A stretch of 64,000 nucleotides of DNA from Enteractinococcus fodinae (GCF_031458395.1 NZ_JAVDYJ010000001.1:2666001-2730000); one strand, 5' to 3'; shown: positions 25,948 through 36,304, counted from the first letter of the stretch. A program made the numbers and translations. The notes: generated by a model from the sequence alone, not told the origin.

Positions 25948-26427
25948 CTATTCGACCTCGGTGAAGCCTTGGGCTTCAAGCAGTTCGCGGCTTTCGTCGA
26001 GGCTAATGTAGTCGGCGTCTTCCAGATTGGAACCCTCGAAACCGGGGACGCCTTCGAGCTCTGCGACGTCGATGACTTCGTAATCGATAACGACTTCTTC
26101 AGTAGCGGTGGTTTCACCGTAGTCCATCGAGATTTCGTAGCCTTCGATATCTTGGGACTCAGCCAGCAGCATGTCCAGCACTTCTTGAGCCTGCTCTTTG
26201 TTTTCGAACCCGGCTTCTTCGTAGTTGATTTCATTGCTGGCAGTCTGTTTGATGACCTCATCGCCCACGTGAGTGTAGGTCAGTCTCATTTCAACGCCGT
26301 TCTGATTTTGGGTGAACGCCGTATCTTCAGGCTCTTGCTCGCCACATGCAGAAAGGCCCAGGACCGCGGCAAATGGGAGGGCTGTTAGCGCGATGGTTTT
26401 CTTCAAAGGTGTGCGTGAGATCTTCAA
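25948..26427 (-). CDS. YehR-like (DUF1307) lipoprotein
   Basis: This 159-residue lipoprotein has lipobox LSAC (Cys28). The acidic mature domain contains VEMRLTYTHVGDEVIKQTASNEINYEEAG and ends DESRELLEAQGFTEVE, matching the DUF1307/YehR layout. It is presumably anchored outside the membrane. Its function is unknown in the family. It stands alone between umuD and the permease gene. Confidence 0.75.
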   Translation of the reverse strand: MKISRTPLKKTIALTALPFAAVLGLSACGEQEPEDTAFTQNQNGVEMRLTYTHVGDEVIKQTASNEINYEEAGFENKEQAQEVLDMLLAESQDIEGYEISMDYGETTATEEVVIDYEVIDVAELEGVPGFEGSNLEDADYISLDESRELLEAQGFTEVE

Positions 26428-26643
26428 GACTGCTCCTTAGCAGAAGGGAGTTTTGGCGTTTCTACAAAACGGCAATGGTGAAAGCGCTACGGAACGCGCC
26501 GGGTCGAGTATATCGGAAACACTTGAAGCTTTGGATAAATACATGTCCTTCAAATATGAACAACACTCATAAACTGCGTGATACCAAGTCAGCGGAGGCC
26601 GCGCGCACGCACCAGGCGCGTCATATTTCGGTAAAGGCTGGGG

Positions 26644-27444
26644 CTATGATTTCCGACGCAGCGCGTCGACGAGCATCCGAAGTAACACGAGTGCCAGGAA
26701 TACCGCGAACACGATATTGGCGGTCGCCGGATCCAACGCGTAAGCCGCCCATACCCCGGCGGGTGTTGCCACAGCGGCGGCCCCACCAATGACCAGCGCG
26801 GCTGGCGGATCAACGTTTCGGCGTCGCAGGTTCGCCAGGGTGCCCGACGCTCCGGTGGCGATGATGACTAACAAGGAAGTGCCTTTGGCTGTTAGATCGC
26901 TGGCGCCAAAAACTACGACGAGCAATGGCACAATGATCACCCCACCGCCGATGCCCAGCAGCCCTGACATGACACCGGTGAATAACCCCAGGAGCACAAG
27001 TCCGGCTCCGAGCAACCAGTCTATGTCGACGACCGCATCGCGGGAGGGGATCACCACGAATAATGATGCGATCACGATGAGCATGAAGCCAATGAATCCC
27101 CACAACACGACCCGGTGTGAAAGCACTGTCAGCAGCCAGGAACCAAGCGGGGCACCGAAAATCGATCCGGCAGCCAAGAGGACGGCCATCAAGAGATTCA
27201 CGTTGCCGTCGATCGCATACGTAATAACACCGACCACAGCAGGAAGCACAACGGCCAACAGCGACGTGCCGGCTGAGATTCTGGTGTAGTACCCGAAAAG
27301 GTAGACCAGTGCCGGCAGGATGATGATGCCGCCACCGATCCCGAACAGCCCTGAGGCTACCCCGACGGCCAGCCCGAGCAGGACGAGCCCAAACCAGTTG
27401 CGTTTTTCGGGGATGGTCAATGCCGTCACGGCCGCTCCACTCAC
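26644..27444 (-). CDS. TauE/SafE-family (TSUP) membrane permease
   Basis: The 266-residue protein has about eight membrane helices in two repeats, each with the family glycine motif (GVASGLFGIGGGIIILPALVYLFG at the start and GVMSGLLGIGGGVIIVPLLVVVFG in the middle). TSUP proteins move small organosulfur or organic anions such as sulfite, sulfoacetate or taurine-derived compounds. The GTG start at 27444 has AGGT upstream. No sulfur-metabolism gene is adjacent, so the substrate is open. Confidence 0.9.
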   Translation of the reverse strand: MSGAAVTALTIPEKRNWFGLVLLGLAVGVASGLFGIGGGIIILPALVYLFGYYTRISAGTSLLAVVLPAVVGVITYAIDGNVNLLMAVLLAAGSIFGAPLGSWLLTVLSHRVVLWGFIGFMLIVIASLFVVIPSRDAVVDIDWLLGAGLVLLGLFTGVMSGLLGIGGGVIIVPLLVVVFGASDLTAKGTSLLVIIATGASGTLANLRRRNVDPPAALVIGGAAAVATPAGVWAAYALDPATANIVFAVFLALVLLRMLVDALRRKS

Positions 27445-27558
27445 ACTCGTGCGTTACCTAACGCCTTGAGGGTAGCACTGCCCTGCCATGGGGATCACTG
27501 ATGAGTGCGAGCGAAACATCGGGGACCGCTGCTGTCCGAAGCGCCTCAACTGATTGAC

Positions 27559-28098
27559 ATGCATTCAACATCGAATGATAATCGATATATATCTAACGTA
27601 AATCGGGCCCAGCCATCCATCCTTGCCCGAGTGGTCTTGCCCCTGCGAATCCTATTGGTCTTGGTTTTCGTGGGGTTAGTGGTCGCCCAAGTCATGTCAT
27701 TTCCCGGAGAATTTATCCACTCGCCAGCGGACGACCCGTGGCGGTGGCCGATGCTCATCTTCTGGGAACTTCAAGCACTGTGCGTACAGATCGTGATCGT
27801 GTGCACCTGGCAGCTCCTCACCTTGGTGCGTCGCGATCGAATCTTTACCGCAGGGTCTTTGCGATGGGTTGATGTGATCGCCTGGACCTTTTTCGCAGCC
27901 TGGATGGTGCTCGTCGTGATGGCGGGTTCTGCGGTGCTCTACATCTACTTCACACCAGAGCTGCGCGATCCCGGCCCGCCTGCGGTGTTCATTGGCATCA
28001 CGATGCTCGCAGCGGTCTTCGTACTGCTCATCGTTGTGTTGCGCGATCTTTTGCGCCAGGCGACTCTGCTGCGTGAAGATCTTGAAGGCGTGATTTAG
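27559..28098 (+). CDS. DUF2975-family membrane protein
   Basis: About 179 residues with four membrane helices (ARVVLPLRILLVLVFVGLVVAQVM, FWELQALCVQIVIVCTWQLL, VIAWTFFAAWMVLVVMAGSAVLYIYF, VFIGITMLAAVFVLLIVVLRDLL). The short cytoplasmic segment RRDRIFTAGSLRWVDVIAW is typical of DUF2975. The start is uncertain: an ATG at 27559 lacks a Shine-Dalgarno sequence, a GTG at 27505 extends it, and a later start at 27631 is possible. Its stop overlaps the start of a Cro/C1-type regulator by one base; this two-gene pairing is recurrent in Gram-positive bacteria. Confidence 0.8.
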   Translation: MHSTSNDNRYISNVNRAQPSILARVVLPLRILLVLVFVGLVVAQVMSFPGEFIHSPADDPWRWPMLIFWELQALCVQIVIVCTWQLLTLVRRDRIFTAGSLRWVDVIAWTFFAAWMVLVVMAGSAVLYIYFTPELRDPGPPAVFIGITMLAAVFVLLIVVLRDLLRQATLLREDLEGVI

Positions 28099-28304
28099 TG
28101 GCTATCGTGGTGCGAATCGATGTGGAATTGGCCAAGCGCAAGATGAGCGTCGGGGAATTCGCCGAACGGGTCGGCATCAGCCCAGCCAATGTCTCGGTAC
28201 TGAAAAATGGGCGCGCGAAGGCGGTCAGGTTCAGCACGCTCGAGGCAATGTGCCGAGTGCTCGACTGCCAACCCGGAGATCTCTTGGAGTGGGTCGAGGA
28301 CTAA
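28098..28304 (+). CDS. Cro/C1-type (XRE) DNA-binding protein paired with DUF2975
   Basis: The 68-residue protein is a single helix-turn-helix domain: IDVELAKRKMSVGEFAERVG, ISPANVSVLKNGRAKAVRFSTLEAMC and CQPGDLLEWVED at the end, as in the YozG group. The GTG start overlaps the DUF2975 stop (TAGTG). The protein probably represses the pair. The AT-rich palindrome GATATATATC near 27572-27581 is a candidate binding site. Confidence 0.88.
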   Translation: MAIVVRIDVELAKRKMSVGEFAERVGISPANVSVLKNGRAKAVRFSTLEAMCRVLDCQPGDLLEWVED

Positions 28305-28343
28305 AAGCCCGACCTAGGGACGCACCGCGGCCTCGTGCGTCGA

Positions 28344-28814
28344 TCACAGACCGAGGTCGCTGAGCCCTGGATGATCTTCCGGGCGTGGGGTGCCGAATTC
28401 CCAGTGGAACTTGCGGTCGGCTTCGGTGATCTCAACGTCGTTGATGCTGGCATGCCGATGTGACATCAACCCGTCGCTATCGAACTCCCAGTTCTCATTG
28501 CCATAGGCGCGGTACCACTGGCCGTCTGGCGACTGGTACTCATAGCAATAGCGCGCTGCGATAAGGTTCTCCGTGAAGGCCCAGAGTTCTTTGATGAGTC
28601 GGTAGTTCAGCTCCTTGGACCATTTGTCTTTGAGGAACTCGATGATCTCGTCGCGGCCCTGCAGGAAGGTATCGCGGTTGCGCCATGTGCTGCCTGGCGT
28701 GTACGCCAGGGCGACTTTTTCTGGTTCCTGTTTGTTCCAGGCATCTTCGGCACCACGCACCTTCTTGATGGCGGCGTCGCGGTCAAATGGTGGCACAGGG
28801 GGTCGAACAGACAT
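28344..28814 (-). CDS. NTF2-like protein, DUF1348 family
   Basis: This 156-residue SnoaL/NTF2-type alpha+beta barrel has [70 protein letters not shown] and [13 protein letters not shown], the DUF1348 pattern. The ATG at 28814 has GGAGG seven bases upstream. It may bind or transform a small molecule; the activity is unknown. It lies 88 bases downstream of the alpha/beta hydrolase on the same strand. Confidence 0.85.
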   Translation of the reverse strand: MSVRPPVPPFDRDAAIKKVRGAEDAWNKQEPEKVALAYTPGSTWRNRDTFLQGRDEIIEFLKDKWSKELNYRLIKELWAFTENLIAARYCYEYQSPDGQWYRAYGNENWEFDSDGLMSHRHASINDVEITEADRKFHWEFGTPRPEDHPGLSDLGL

Positions 28815-28902
28815 AATGAACCTCCGACGAAAGAACTTGGATTCCATCCCCCACCCTAGTGACGCCATTTGGCGGTGACCAGGGATGCTCACACCCTCGG
28901 GC

Positions 28903-29619
28903 TTATTCCGCAGCGTGTAGCAAAATGCTCAGCACCTCGCCGGGCAGGGAGTAAAACGGCGAATGGCCGGAGTCCAGTTCGTGGACGCGTGCCAGGGTGC
29001 GTTGGGCCATGAGTCGTTGCAACGCCGGTGGGACAGCGCGATCACGCGTGCAGATCACGTATTCTGTGGGCGGCAAGACGGTGTCGCCCAGGCTGACCGG
29101 GGTCTCGAAGAGTTGTAGCGGTTGCGGCCCCATCTTCTCGATCGCACTGCGGGCAAGTTCCTCCGGCACGTCATGGTAAAACACGGTGCGTGCTCCGGCG
29201 GGATCGAAGGTACCGATGGGTGGGTCCCCGGTGACGGTGAGGTACTTTTCGAACTGGCTGTCGACGCCTTCTGGCAGGTGTGCCAGGTCCAGCAGCGATT
29301 CACCATCCACGGGTCGAAACGCCGCTAGATAAACCAACTTGGCAACCATCTCCGGCACTTCAGCGGCGACCTGGGTGATGATGACCCCGCCCATGCTGTG
29401 TCCGACGAGGACGGCGGGAGCGTCCAGCGAGCGCAAATATTCCACGGCTCGCTGCGTCGCGGAAGCCAGCGTGACTTCGGATAAGGGCGTCGGATCCTGT
29501 CCTGCCCCAGGAAGGTCTGGTGCGAGCACCGTGTGGCCTGCGGTGCGGAGATCATCGGCAAGATGTGCCCAACACCATGCACCATCAAACGCTCCGTGGA
29601 CCAGAACAAAGTGTGCCAT
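28903..29619 (-). CDS. Alpha/beta hydrolase, EstC/salicylate-esterase-like
   Basis: The 238-residue hydrolase has an oxyanion region [13 protein letters not shown] and the nucleophile Ser75 in GHSMGG. The acid Asp lies in CTRDRAVP and the catalytic His in DSGHSPF. The compact cap and length fit the EstC/methylesterase-type group, which cleaves small esters. The substrate is not predictable. Confidence 0.9.
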   Translation of the reverse strand: MAHFVLVHGAFDGAWCWAHLADDLRTAGHTVLAPDLPGAGQDPTPLSEVTLASATQRAVEYLRSLDAPAVLVGHSMGGVIITQVAAEVPEMVAKLVYLAAFRPVDGESLLDLAHLPEGVDSQFEKYLTVTGDPPIGTFDPAGARTVFYHDVPEELARSAIEKMGPQPLQLFETPVSLGDTVLPPTEYVICTRDRAVPPALQRLMAQRTLARVHELDSGHSPFYSLPGEVLSILLHAAE

Positions 29620-29711
29620 GACAGTGTCTCTTTTCGACTCCAGTCTGTCTCTGTGTGCAGCTCATCATAGCGCGCGGGGTGACGAGGAAGAATACCCCCA
29701 AGTTGAGGTTT

Positions 29712-31196
29712 TTATACAGTCGCTTCGGCGGTTTTTGGATTACCGCGGAAGCAGTAGGCGGTGAGTGCTGCAGCGAGCAAAGACACCACACCGACCATGA
29801 CCAGGATCATGAGGTAGGCATCATCGTAGGCCTGGACTGCTGCCGGGCCGTGGACGGGATGGTCGACCCCGTGATCAACATCGGAGGCGACCTCTGACGG
29901 GGCGGTGATCGAGTAGAACAATGGCAACAACGAGCCGAAGACTGCCACGGATAACAGCGTGCCAAATTCATAGGAGACGGCTTCGACAGAAGATGCCATC
30001 CCGGCTTTGTCTACGGGTGCGGCGCCGAGGATCGCGGTCGATGCCACCGAAGAAGCCAACCCGCTACCGAGCCCGACCAGCAACAGGCTGATGATGAACG
30101 GCACCAGGGAGTCGTCACCGAAGGTCCACCAGGCCCCGCCGATGCCGACAGCCATGAGGGCAAATCCACCGGAAATCAAGGGGATGAATCCGACGCGATG
30201 CAAAATAGAGCCGCCCAACAGCGCTGCGGGGATGGCTGGGACGGCGACCGAGGCCACGAGGGCTCCGGCTTCCAGGGGTGTGAAACCACCGGCAGTCTGA
30301 AAGCGCTGCGTGGTCATGAGTTCAACACCGGCCACCACAAACATCATCAACCCGGCGGCCAGTACACCGCCGGTAAAGATGCGATTGCGGAAGATCTGCG
30401 CATCCAGCAGTGGCTGTTCTAGCCCGCGTTGTCGCGAAATGAACAACAACAGGCCGATAACCCCTACGATCGTCGAGGTGACCAGCAACCATGCGGCGCG
30501 ATCCGGGTTGGCGAGTTCTTTGATCGCCATGACCAGGCCGACCATTGCCAGCATCGCCCAAACCGATGAGATCAGATCCCAGTGTTTATGTGGGTTCGCG
30601 ATGTTCGGTGGGGCAACCACCAGGGTGGCGATCAGCGTCACGATGACAACCGGCACGTTGATCAGAAACACCGACCCCCACCAGAAGAATTCTAGTAACA
30701 GTCCGCCGAGCACCGGTCCGGCAGCCGCCCCGACCACGGCGACTGACATCCAGATAGCGATGGCGAGATTGCGTTCGCGGACATTGGTAAAGGTGATGCG
30801 GACCAGGGCGAGACTGGCGGGCATCATGGTGGCGGCGCCGACCCCGAGGAGGCCGCGGGCGGCGATGAGGAACCAAGCGCTGGGTGAGAAGGCTGCGATC
30901 AGTGAACCGAGACCGAAGATGGTCACCCCGGTGAGGAACATCAGGCGGTGACCGATGCGGTCGCCAAGCGTGCCGGTACCTAACAACAGCCCGGACAGCA
31001 CCAGCGGATAGGCATTGATAATCCACAAACCTTGCAGCGGTGTCGTGCCTAATTGGTCGCGGAGTTCAGGTAAGGCGGTGTAGAGAATCGAATTGTCGGC
31101 ACCGACGAGAAATAACGCGGCACTGATAACGGCAAGAAATGTCCACCGCTGTCGAGGGGTTGAAACCGTTTGCGCTCGTGAATGCTCCACCACCAC
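29712..31196 (-). CDS. MFS multidrug exporter, DHA2 (14-helix) family
   Basis: The 494-residue protein has the 14-helix DHA2 layout. It shows GADNSILYTALPELRDQL in helix 1, LLGTGTLGDRIGHRLMFLTGVTIFG (motif A) and the antiporter motif region GVGAATMMPASLALVR to WMSVAVVGAAAGPVLGGLLLE. It likely exports cationic or amphiphilic drugs by proton exchange. Translation starts at one of three consecutive GTG codons (31196 onward) without a clear Shine-Dalgarno sequence. It is divergent from a tetR gene, with one operator in the 94-base gap. Confidence 0.93.
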   Translation of the reverse strand: MVVEHSRAQTVSTPRQRWTFLAVISAALFLVGADNSILYTALPELRDQLGTTPLQGLWIINAYPLVLSGLLLGTGTLGDRIGHRLMFLTGVTIFGLGSLIAAFSPSAWFLIAARGLLGVGAATMMPASLALVRITFTNVRERNLAIAIWMSVAVVGAAAGPVLGGLLLEFFWWGSVFLINVPVVIVTLIATLVVAPPNIANPHKHWDLISSVWAMLAMVGLVMAIKELANPDRAAWLLVTSTIVGVIGLLLFISRQRGLEQPLLDAQIFRNRIFTGGVLAAGLMMFVVAGVELMTTQRFQTAGGFTPLEAGALVASVAVPAIPAALLGGSILHRVGFIPLISGGFALMAVGIGGAWWTFGDDSLVPFIISLLLVGLGSGLASSVASTAILGAAPVDKAGMASSVEAVSYEFGTLLSVAVFGSLLPLFYSITAPSEVASDVDHGVDHPVHGPAAVQAYDDAYLMILVMVGVVSLLAAALTAYCFRGNPKTAEATV

Positions 31197-31226
31197 GACA
31201 GTACCAGGCGCTCGATAGAAAAATCA

Positions 31227-31255
31227 TTGACCAATGCAGCTGCGAAAACTATACT
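31227..31255 (+). promoter_or_regulatory. Promoter of the tetR-ABC exporter operon
   Basis: TTGACC (31227-31232) and TATACT (31250-31255) are separated by 17 bases, close to the vegetative consensus. Transcription would start near 31262, inside the operator palindrome, so regulator binding should block it. Confidence 0.75.
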
Positions 31256-31274
31256 GACTAAATACTCAGTCAGT
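31253..31274. promoter_or_regulatory. TetR-type operator, ACTGACT-N8-AGTCAGT
   Basis: The perfect 7-bp inverted repeat overlaps the -10 box of the tetR promoter and ends 16 bases before the tetR start. It has the length and symmetry of TetR-family operators. It lies between divergent MFS and TetR-ABC genes and may control both. Confidence 0.75.
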
Positions 31275-31290
31275 CATGTAGGAGGCTCTC

Positions 31291-31971
31291 ATGTCCCCAG
31301 TAAATGAGGGCGCCCGTGGCGGTGCAGAACGTATTCTTGATGCAGCTATCCTGTTGTTCGGCCAGCACGGCTTCCGCGGGACCACGCTCAAAGATATCGC
31401 CACTGAGGCCGGTGTTTCGCAGGCGTTGATCGTGCATCACTACGGCACTAAAGAACAGCTCCGCTCAGTCTGTGACGATCATGTGGCACAACTGATCCGG
31501 GAACGGAAAGCAGAAGTGCTCGAGGATGAGCCGCGCATCGACCCGGTCATTGCCATGCGACAGCTATCCAATGGTCGAGCGTTGCTGCGCTATCTGATTC
31601 GTACGCTCACCGAAGGTGGCGAGCACGCTGCCCAACTCATTGACGAGATGGTCGCGGATGCCCAGGAATACATGACCCAGGGCGAACGTGCGGGCGTGAT
31701 CAAACCCAGCGCCGCACCACGTGATCGCGCAGTCCTGCTTGTGCTCTGGTCACTGGGAGCACTGGTACTGCATGAACACGCACAGCGACTGCTTGACGTG
31801 GATTTCTTGGCCTCGGGAGACTCCGCCGATGACCTACAACGCTATCTCTACCCAGCGCTAGAACTGTACACCCAGGGCCTCGTTGTCGACGGGGCTGTGG
31901 ATGATCTTTCCGCTTTCCTTGGCCCTGCGGGCACCACGTCCGACAGTGCGCACGATACCCGAAAAGAGTGA
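31291..31971 (+). CDS. TetR-family regulator of drug exporters
   Basis: The 226-residue regulator has an N-terminal helix-turn-helix ([43 protein letters not shown]) and a helical ligand domain. TAGGAGG precedes the ATG. It ends 7 bases before the ABC ATPase gene, so regulator and exporter are cotranscribed. The operator at its promoter indicates autorepression. Confidence 0.93.
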   Translation: MSPVNEGARGGAERILDAAILLFGQHGFRGTTLKDIATEAGVSQALIVHHYGTKEQLRSVCDDHVAQLIRERKAEVLEDEPRIDPVIAMRQLSNGRALLRYLIRTLTEGGEHAAQLIDEMVADAQEYMTQGERAGVIKPSAAPRDRAVLLVLWSLGALVLHEHAQRLLDVDFLASGDSADDLQRYLYPALELYTQGLVVDGAVDDLSAFLGPAGTTSDSAHDTRKE

Positions 31972-31978
31972 GCAGACC

Positions 31979-32905
31979 ATGAACACCCCAACTGCTATTT
32001 CCACCCGCGATTTGGTCAAGACCTTTGGTAACACCCGAGCACTGGACGGTTTGGACCTTGACGTCGAACAAGGCGAGGTCCACGGCTTTCTGGGCCCCAA
32101 CGGGGCCGGCAAATCCACCACGATCCGCATCCTTTTGGGGCTGCTGCGCGCCGATAGCGGCAGCGTTAGCCTGTTGGGCCAAGATCCGTGGAAGGACGCG
32201 GTCCCACTGCACCGACGACTGGCCTATGTACCGGGTGATGTCGAGTTGTGGCCCAACCTCACCGGCGGAGAGGCCATCGACTTATTCGCTCGACTACGCG
32301 GTGGACTGGACCAAAAACGGCGCGACGAATTGTGCGAACGCTTCGATTTGGACCCGTCGAAAAAGGCCCGCACGTACTCCAAGGGCAACCGGCAAAAGGT
32401 TGCCCTTATCTCAGCGCTGGCCTCCGACGTCGAGCTGCTCCTATTGGATGAGCCCACGGCTGGCCTGGACCCGCTGATGGAAGTGCTCTTCCAACAGGCC
32501 ATCCACGAGGTCAAGGCCGCCGGCCGGACCGTGCTGCTCTCCAGTCACATTCTGGCCCAGGTTGAAGTCCTGGCCGATCGGATCTCGATCGTCCGGCAGG
32601 GGCGGATCGTCGAGACCGGAAGCCTGTCGGAGCTGCGCCACATGACCCGCACGACCGTCATCGCCGAAACTGACCGGCCGGCACGCGAATTGGACACGAT
32701 ACCCGGCGTCCACGACCTCACCGTCGCGGACGGTACGGTGCAGTTCCAACTCGACGGTGATCGGTTTGATGAGGCAATGCGAGCCCTGACCCCGTTGGGT
32801 GTGCGCTCGCTGGTGGCCCACCCACCGACCCTTGAACAACTCTTGATGCGCCACTACGGCGAGGGTGTAAACGACAGCACCCATGCTTTGAAAGGTCAAT
32901 CATGA
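31979..32905 (+). CDS. ABC-2 drug exporter, ATP-binding subunit
   Basis: The 308-residue ATPase has the Walker A motif [12 protein letters not shown], the signature-region [19 protein letters not shown] (unusual signature, YSKGN in place of LSGGQ), Walker [14 protein letters not shown] and the switch SSHIL. A C-terminal extension of about 90 residues follows, as in DrrA-like exporters. The ATG at 31979 is taken because the upstream frame lies inside tetR. It overlaps the permease gene by 4 bases. Confidence 0.94.
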   Translation: MNTPTAISTRDLVKTFGNTRALDGLDLDVEQGEVHGFLGPNGAGKSTTIRILLGLLRADSGSVSLLGQDPWKDAVPLHRRLAYVPGDVELWPNLTGGEAIDLFARLRGGLDQKRRDELCERFDLDPSKKARTYSKGNRQKVALISALASDVELLLLDEPTAGLDPLMEVLFQQAIHEVKAAGRTVLLSSHILAQVEVLADRISIVRQGRIVETGSLSELRHMTRTTVIAETDRPARELDTIPGVHDLTVADGTVQFQLDGDRFDEAMRALTPLGVRSLVAHPPTLEQLLMRHYGEGVNDSTHALKGQS

Positions 32906-34551
32906 CCACCAGAACGCAACCACGACATCGCGCACCCACCACCGAGGTGGGCACCGCGCCGTTGGCCGGGCTGGGCACGATGATCCGGTTCATGTTGCGA
33001 CGGGATCGGATCCGGCTGCCAGTCTGGATACTGGGCCACGGTCTGTTCGTCATCTACATCACCGCCGCGCTCCCCCAGCTGGCACCCAGCGAGCGGGACC
33101 TGGCAGGACTCACCTCGCTGTTAACCCAGCCGGTGGCGCGGATGTTCACCGGCCCTGCACTGGGTCTGGATGATCCGACCTATGAGCGGTTCTTCGCCGC
33201 CGGGTATGCACCGTATCTGTTCATCATCGCCGCCCTGATGAACATTTTCCTCGTCACCCGCCACACCAGGGCCGAAGAACAAAGCGGGCGTGCCGAGTTG
33301 TTGCGCGCCTCGGTGCTGGGCCGACACACGATGCTGACCGCCACCCTGGTCGTCGCCGGGCTGGCGAACCTCGGAGCAGCAGCAATCGTCACCGTACTGA
33401 CCCTGGGTGCCGGGTATCCGGCCGCGGGTTCCGTGCTAGTCGGTGTCGCCACCGGAGCCACGGGTATGGTCTTTGCGGGGATCACCGCGATCACCGCGCA
33501 AGTCAATGAGTTCTCGCGTGCAGCCTCAGGCATGGCAGGCGCGATCCTCGGTGCGGCGTTTGTGCTGCGAGCGCTCGGCGACATGGCGGAACCCGGCGGC
33601 AGTGCGCTGTCCTGGGCCTCTCCCCTGGGTTGGGCCGCTCAAACCGCACCGTATGTGCACGACCGGTGGTGGCCGCTGGCCCTGTCGGCCGGGCTCGCCG
33701 CGGTCACGATTGCTATTGCGTATTTCCTACAGGATCGACGAGACTTCGGTGCCAGCCTCGTGCCACCTCGTCCGGGCAATACGCGCGCCCACCCGATGCT
33801 GGGACATCCGCTCGGACTGGCCGCACGCCTCCAGCGCGGGGGCTTCCTCGGCTGGGGGTTTGGCATCCTCGCGTTGGGCGTCATTGATGGGTTATTCACT
33901 CAAGCGATGCTGGATGCCGCAGACGCAATGCCACCCGAAATGCGCGCCGTCTTCGGCACCGAGCAACTGCTCGACGGTTACGTCGGCTTCCTTGCCAGCT
34001 TCATAGCCATCCTTGTCGCAGCCTATGTGGTGTATGCGATCCAGACGCTGCGGACCGAAGAAGGTTCCGGCCGGGCAGACACCGTGCTGGCCACCCCCGT
34101 GAGTCGGGCCGGTTGGCTGGGGTCCCACCTGACCGTTGTCGCGGCCGGAGCCATGCTAATCCTGCTGATCACCGGGCTTGGCACCGGGATCTCCGCAGCG
34201 GCGGTGACCGGTGAGGCATTCCTCATCGGCGACGTGCTGTGGGCGCACCTGGCCACCGCACCGGCGATACTGGTCGTGCTGGGTCTGACCGTCGGCTGTT
34301 TTGGACTGCTGCCACGGTTCATGACGCTGGTCGGCTGGCTGGCGGTCGCGATCATTGCCATCGTCGACCTGTTCGCCGAGCTGTTGGATCTGCCCGACGG
34401 GTTCCGGGCCCTGTCACCACTGTGGCACCTGCCCCGGGTACCGGTCGAAGACTTTGAACCGACCCCGTTCGTCGTGCTGCTCGGCATCGCCGTGGTGACC
34501 GCCGTGCTCGGGCTGATCGGGTTCCGCCGCCGTGAGATAAACGACAAATAG
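32902..34551 (+). CDS. ABC-2 exporter permease, polyketide-antibiotic exporter type
   Basis: This 549-residue membrane protein has about 12 helices in two similar halves. Each half has a large loop ([45 protein letters not shown]) and the motif [20 protein letters not shown] or [21 protein letters not shown] at the cytoplasmic side. This duplicated layout is that of the tetronasin/polyketide exporter permeases of actinobacteria. It pairs with the ATPase just upstream. Confidence 0.92.
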   Translation: MTTRTQPRHRAPTTEVGTAPLAGLGTMIRFMLRRDRIRLPVWILGHGLFVIYITAALPQLAPSERDLAGLTSLLTQPVARMFTGPALGLDDPTYERFFAAGYAPYLFIIAALMNIFLVTRHTRAEEQSGRAELLRASVLGRHTMLTATLVVAGLANLGAAAIVTVLTLGAGYPAAGSVLVGVATGATGMVFAGITAITAQVNEFSRAASGMAGAILGAAFVLRALGDMAEPGGSALSWASPLGWAAQTAPYVHDRWWPLALSAGLAAVTIAIAYFLQDRRDFGASLVPPRPGNTRAHPMLGHPLGLAARLQRGGFLGWGFGILALGVIDGLFTQAMLDAADAMPPEMRAVFGTEQLLDGYVGFLASFIAILVAAYVVYAIQTLRTEEGSGRADTVLATPVSRAGWLGSHLTVVAAGAMLILLITGLGTGISAAAVTGEAFLIGDVLWAHLATAPAILVVLGLTVGCFGLLPRFMTLVGWLAVAIIAIVDLFAELLDLPDGFRALSPLWHLPRVPVEDFEPTPFVVLLGIAVVTAVLGLIGFRRREINDK

Positions 34552-34597
34552 CAGATACACCTCGCGCACCCGCCACGGGAGTACGATGTAGTCCACT

Positions 34598-36289
34598 ATG
34601 CAATACCTCTCACGCGAACCGCAGGTGATCCAAGCCCAGCAAAAGCGTCGCCGCATCCGATTCCTCGTGTGGATCGCACTGGGCTGGATCGCCTTACTAT
34701 TCAGCTACAGCGCGATCTTCCGCTGGTTGATGGCCCGCGAAGGCCAAACCCACGACTGGGCCAACGCCCTGTACTGGACCATTACCACGATGTCCACGCT
34801 GGGCTACGGTGATATCACCTTCGACTCGAACGCCGGGCGACTATTTTCGATGGTCGTGTTGGTCAGCGGGGTGCTGCTGATTTTGGTGTTACTGCCGTAT
34901 CTGTTCATCCAGTTCGTCGTCACCCCATGGATTGCTGAACGCGATCAAGCCCGCGTGCCCCGCCGAGTGCCCGACAACCTGCGCGGCCATCTGTTACTGG
35001 TAGGACTGGATACGGTCAATCGCACGCTCATTGCTCGGGCCAAGCGCACCAAGACCCCTACGGTCGTGCTCGTTGATGACCCGGCCGAGGCCAGCCAACT
35101 CAAAGACGAAGGCTACCAAGCGATGGTCGGGGCGCTCGATTCGCCGGCCACGTATCGTAAGGCCGGCGTGGATCGGGCGCGCATGGTGGTCTCCACTCAA
35201 GCCGACACGACCAACACGAACGTCGCGTTCACCGTTCGGGCGGTCAGTGAAGACGTGTTGATCACCGTGACCGCCGATAAGAAAGCCTCCCGCGACGTGC
35301 TGACACTGGCCGGCGCGGATCACGTCGTGCAGCTCAGCTCGACCCTGGGCACCGAACTGGCCAACCGCATCCTTGGCACCACCGGGCGCTCCCACATTAT
35401 TGATGCGATCGGTGAAACCTACGTCGCCGAGGCCGCGATAAAAGGTACCGCACTGGACGGGCTCACGCTAGAGCAAGCCCAGCGCCGCATCGACTCTGAA
35501 GCCCAGATTCTGGCGGTCATGCGCCGCGGGCATCTGGTGCCCCTGACCCCCGAAACCACCCTAGACGAGGGCATGGTCCTGATTATTGCGGGCACCAAGC
35601 GCGATCTGGACATCTATGACGACCAGTTCCAGAACCCGCAGCAACTCGAGGGGCCGGTGTTGGTCCTGGGCGGTGGACGAGTCGGTCGCGCCGTGGCCGA
35701 GACCTTCGAGCAATCCGACGTGCCCTACATGGTCGTCGAACAGGTCCCATCGCGAGTACCCAACCACCTGCACTCCATCGAAGGCGATGCGGCCGATTTT
35801 GATGTGCTCGAAGATGCCGGCTTACCCGAGGCCTCCGGGGTGGTCATCACCAGTCACGACGACGACCTCAATGTCTACCTCACCCTGTACTGCCACCGAC
35901 TTCGTCCCGAACTACAAGTCATCTCGCGAGCCAGCTCAGAACATAACGTCGCAACGCTATACCGCGCAGGAGCCGACGGCGTCTTGTCCTATGCAGCCAT
36001 CGGGGCCACGGCAATGTGGAATAAGCTGAGGCATTCGCATCGCGTAGTCATCGCGGAGGGCAATGAACTGTTCACCGTACCCGTACCGAGAACGCTTGAC
36101 GGTGTGACCCTGCGGGACCCAAAGATCCTTGCGGCCACCGGATGCCACGTCGTCGGAGCGCTTGATACCGACAGCCGACTGCTGCCGTGGACGGAACGCG
36201 TCTCCGCCGATGAGACCAGCACCTTGTTATTGCTGGGCGACCGGCACGCTGAACGCGCGTTCCGTCGGAAGTATTTGAAACAACGCTAG
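34598..36289 (+). CDS. Potassium channel with two RCK (TrkA) modules
   Basis: The 563-residue protein has two membrane helices (about 22-44 and 82-108) around a pore loop with the K+ filter TLGYGD at 67-72. Two cytoplasmic RCK modules follow: the first starts at about 130 (GHLLLVGLDTVNRTL), and the second at about 350 (GPVLVLGGGRVGRAVAETF, full Rossmann glycine motif). Each has a C-terminal TrkA_C-like part. The first module lacks the classical GxGxxG (it has GLDTVN), so nucleotide binding may be limited to the second. The gene is monocistronic. Confidence 0.93.
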   Translation: MQYLSREPQVIQAQQKRRRIRFLVWIALGWIALLFSYSAIFRWLMAREGQTHDWANALYWTITTMSTLGYGDITFDSNAGRLFSMVVLVSGVLLILVLLPYLFIQFVVTPWIAERDQARVPRRVPDNLRGHLLLVGLDTVNRTLIARAKRTKTPTVVLVDDPAEASQLKDEGYQAMVGALDSPATYRKAGVDRARMVVSTQADTTNTNVAFTVRAVSEDVLITVTADKKASRDVLTLAGADHVVQLSSTLGTELANRILGTTGRSHIIDAIGETYVAEAAIKGTALDGLTLEQAQRRIDSEAQILAVMRRGHLVPLTPETTLDEGMVLIIAGTKRDLDIYDDQFQNPQQLEGPVLVLGGGRVGRAVAETFEQSDVPYMVVEQVPSRVPNHLHSIEGDAADFDVLEDAGLPEASGVVITSHDDDLNVYLTLYCHRLRPELQVISRASSEHNVATLYRAGADGVLSYAAIGATAMWNKLRHSHRVVIAEGNELFTVPVPRTLDGVTLRDPKILAATGCHVVGALDTDSRLLPWTERVSADETSTLLLLGDRHAERAFRRKYLKQR

Positions 36290-36304
36290 CCGATGGCGCC
36301 TGCA

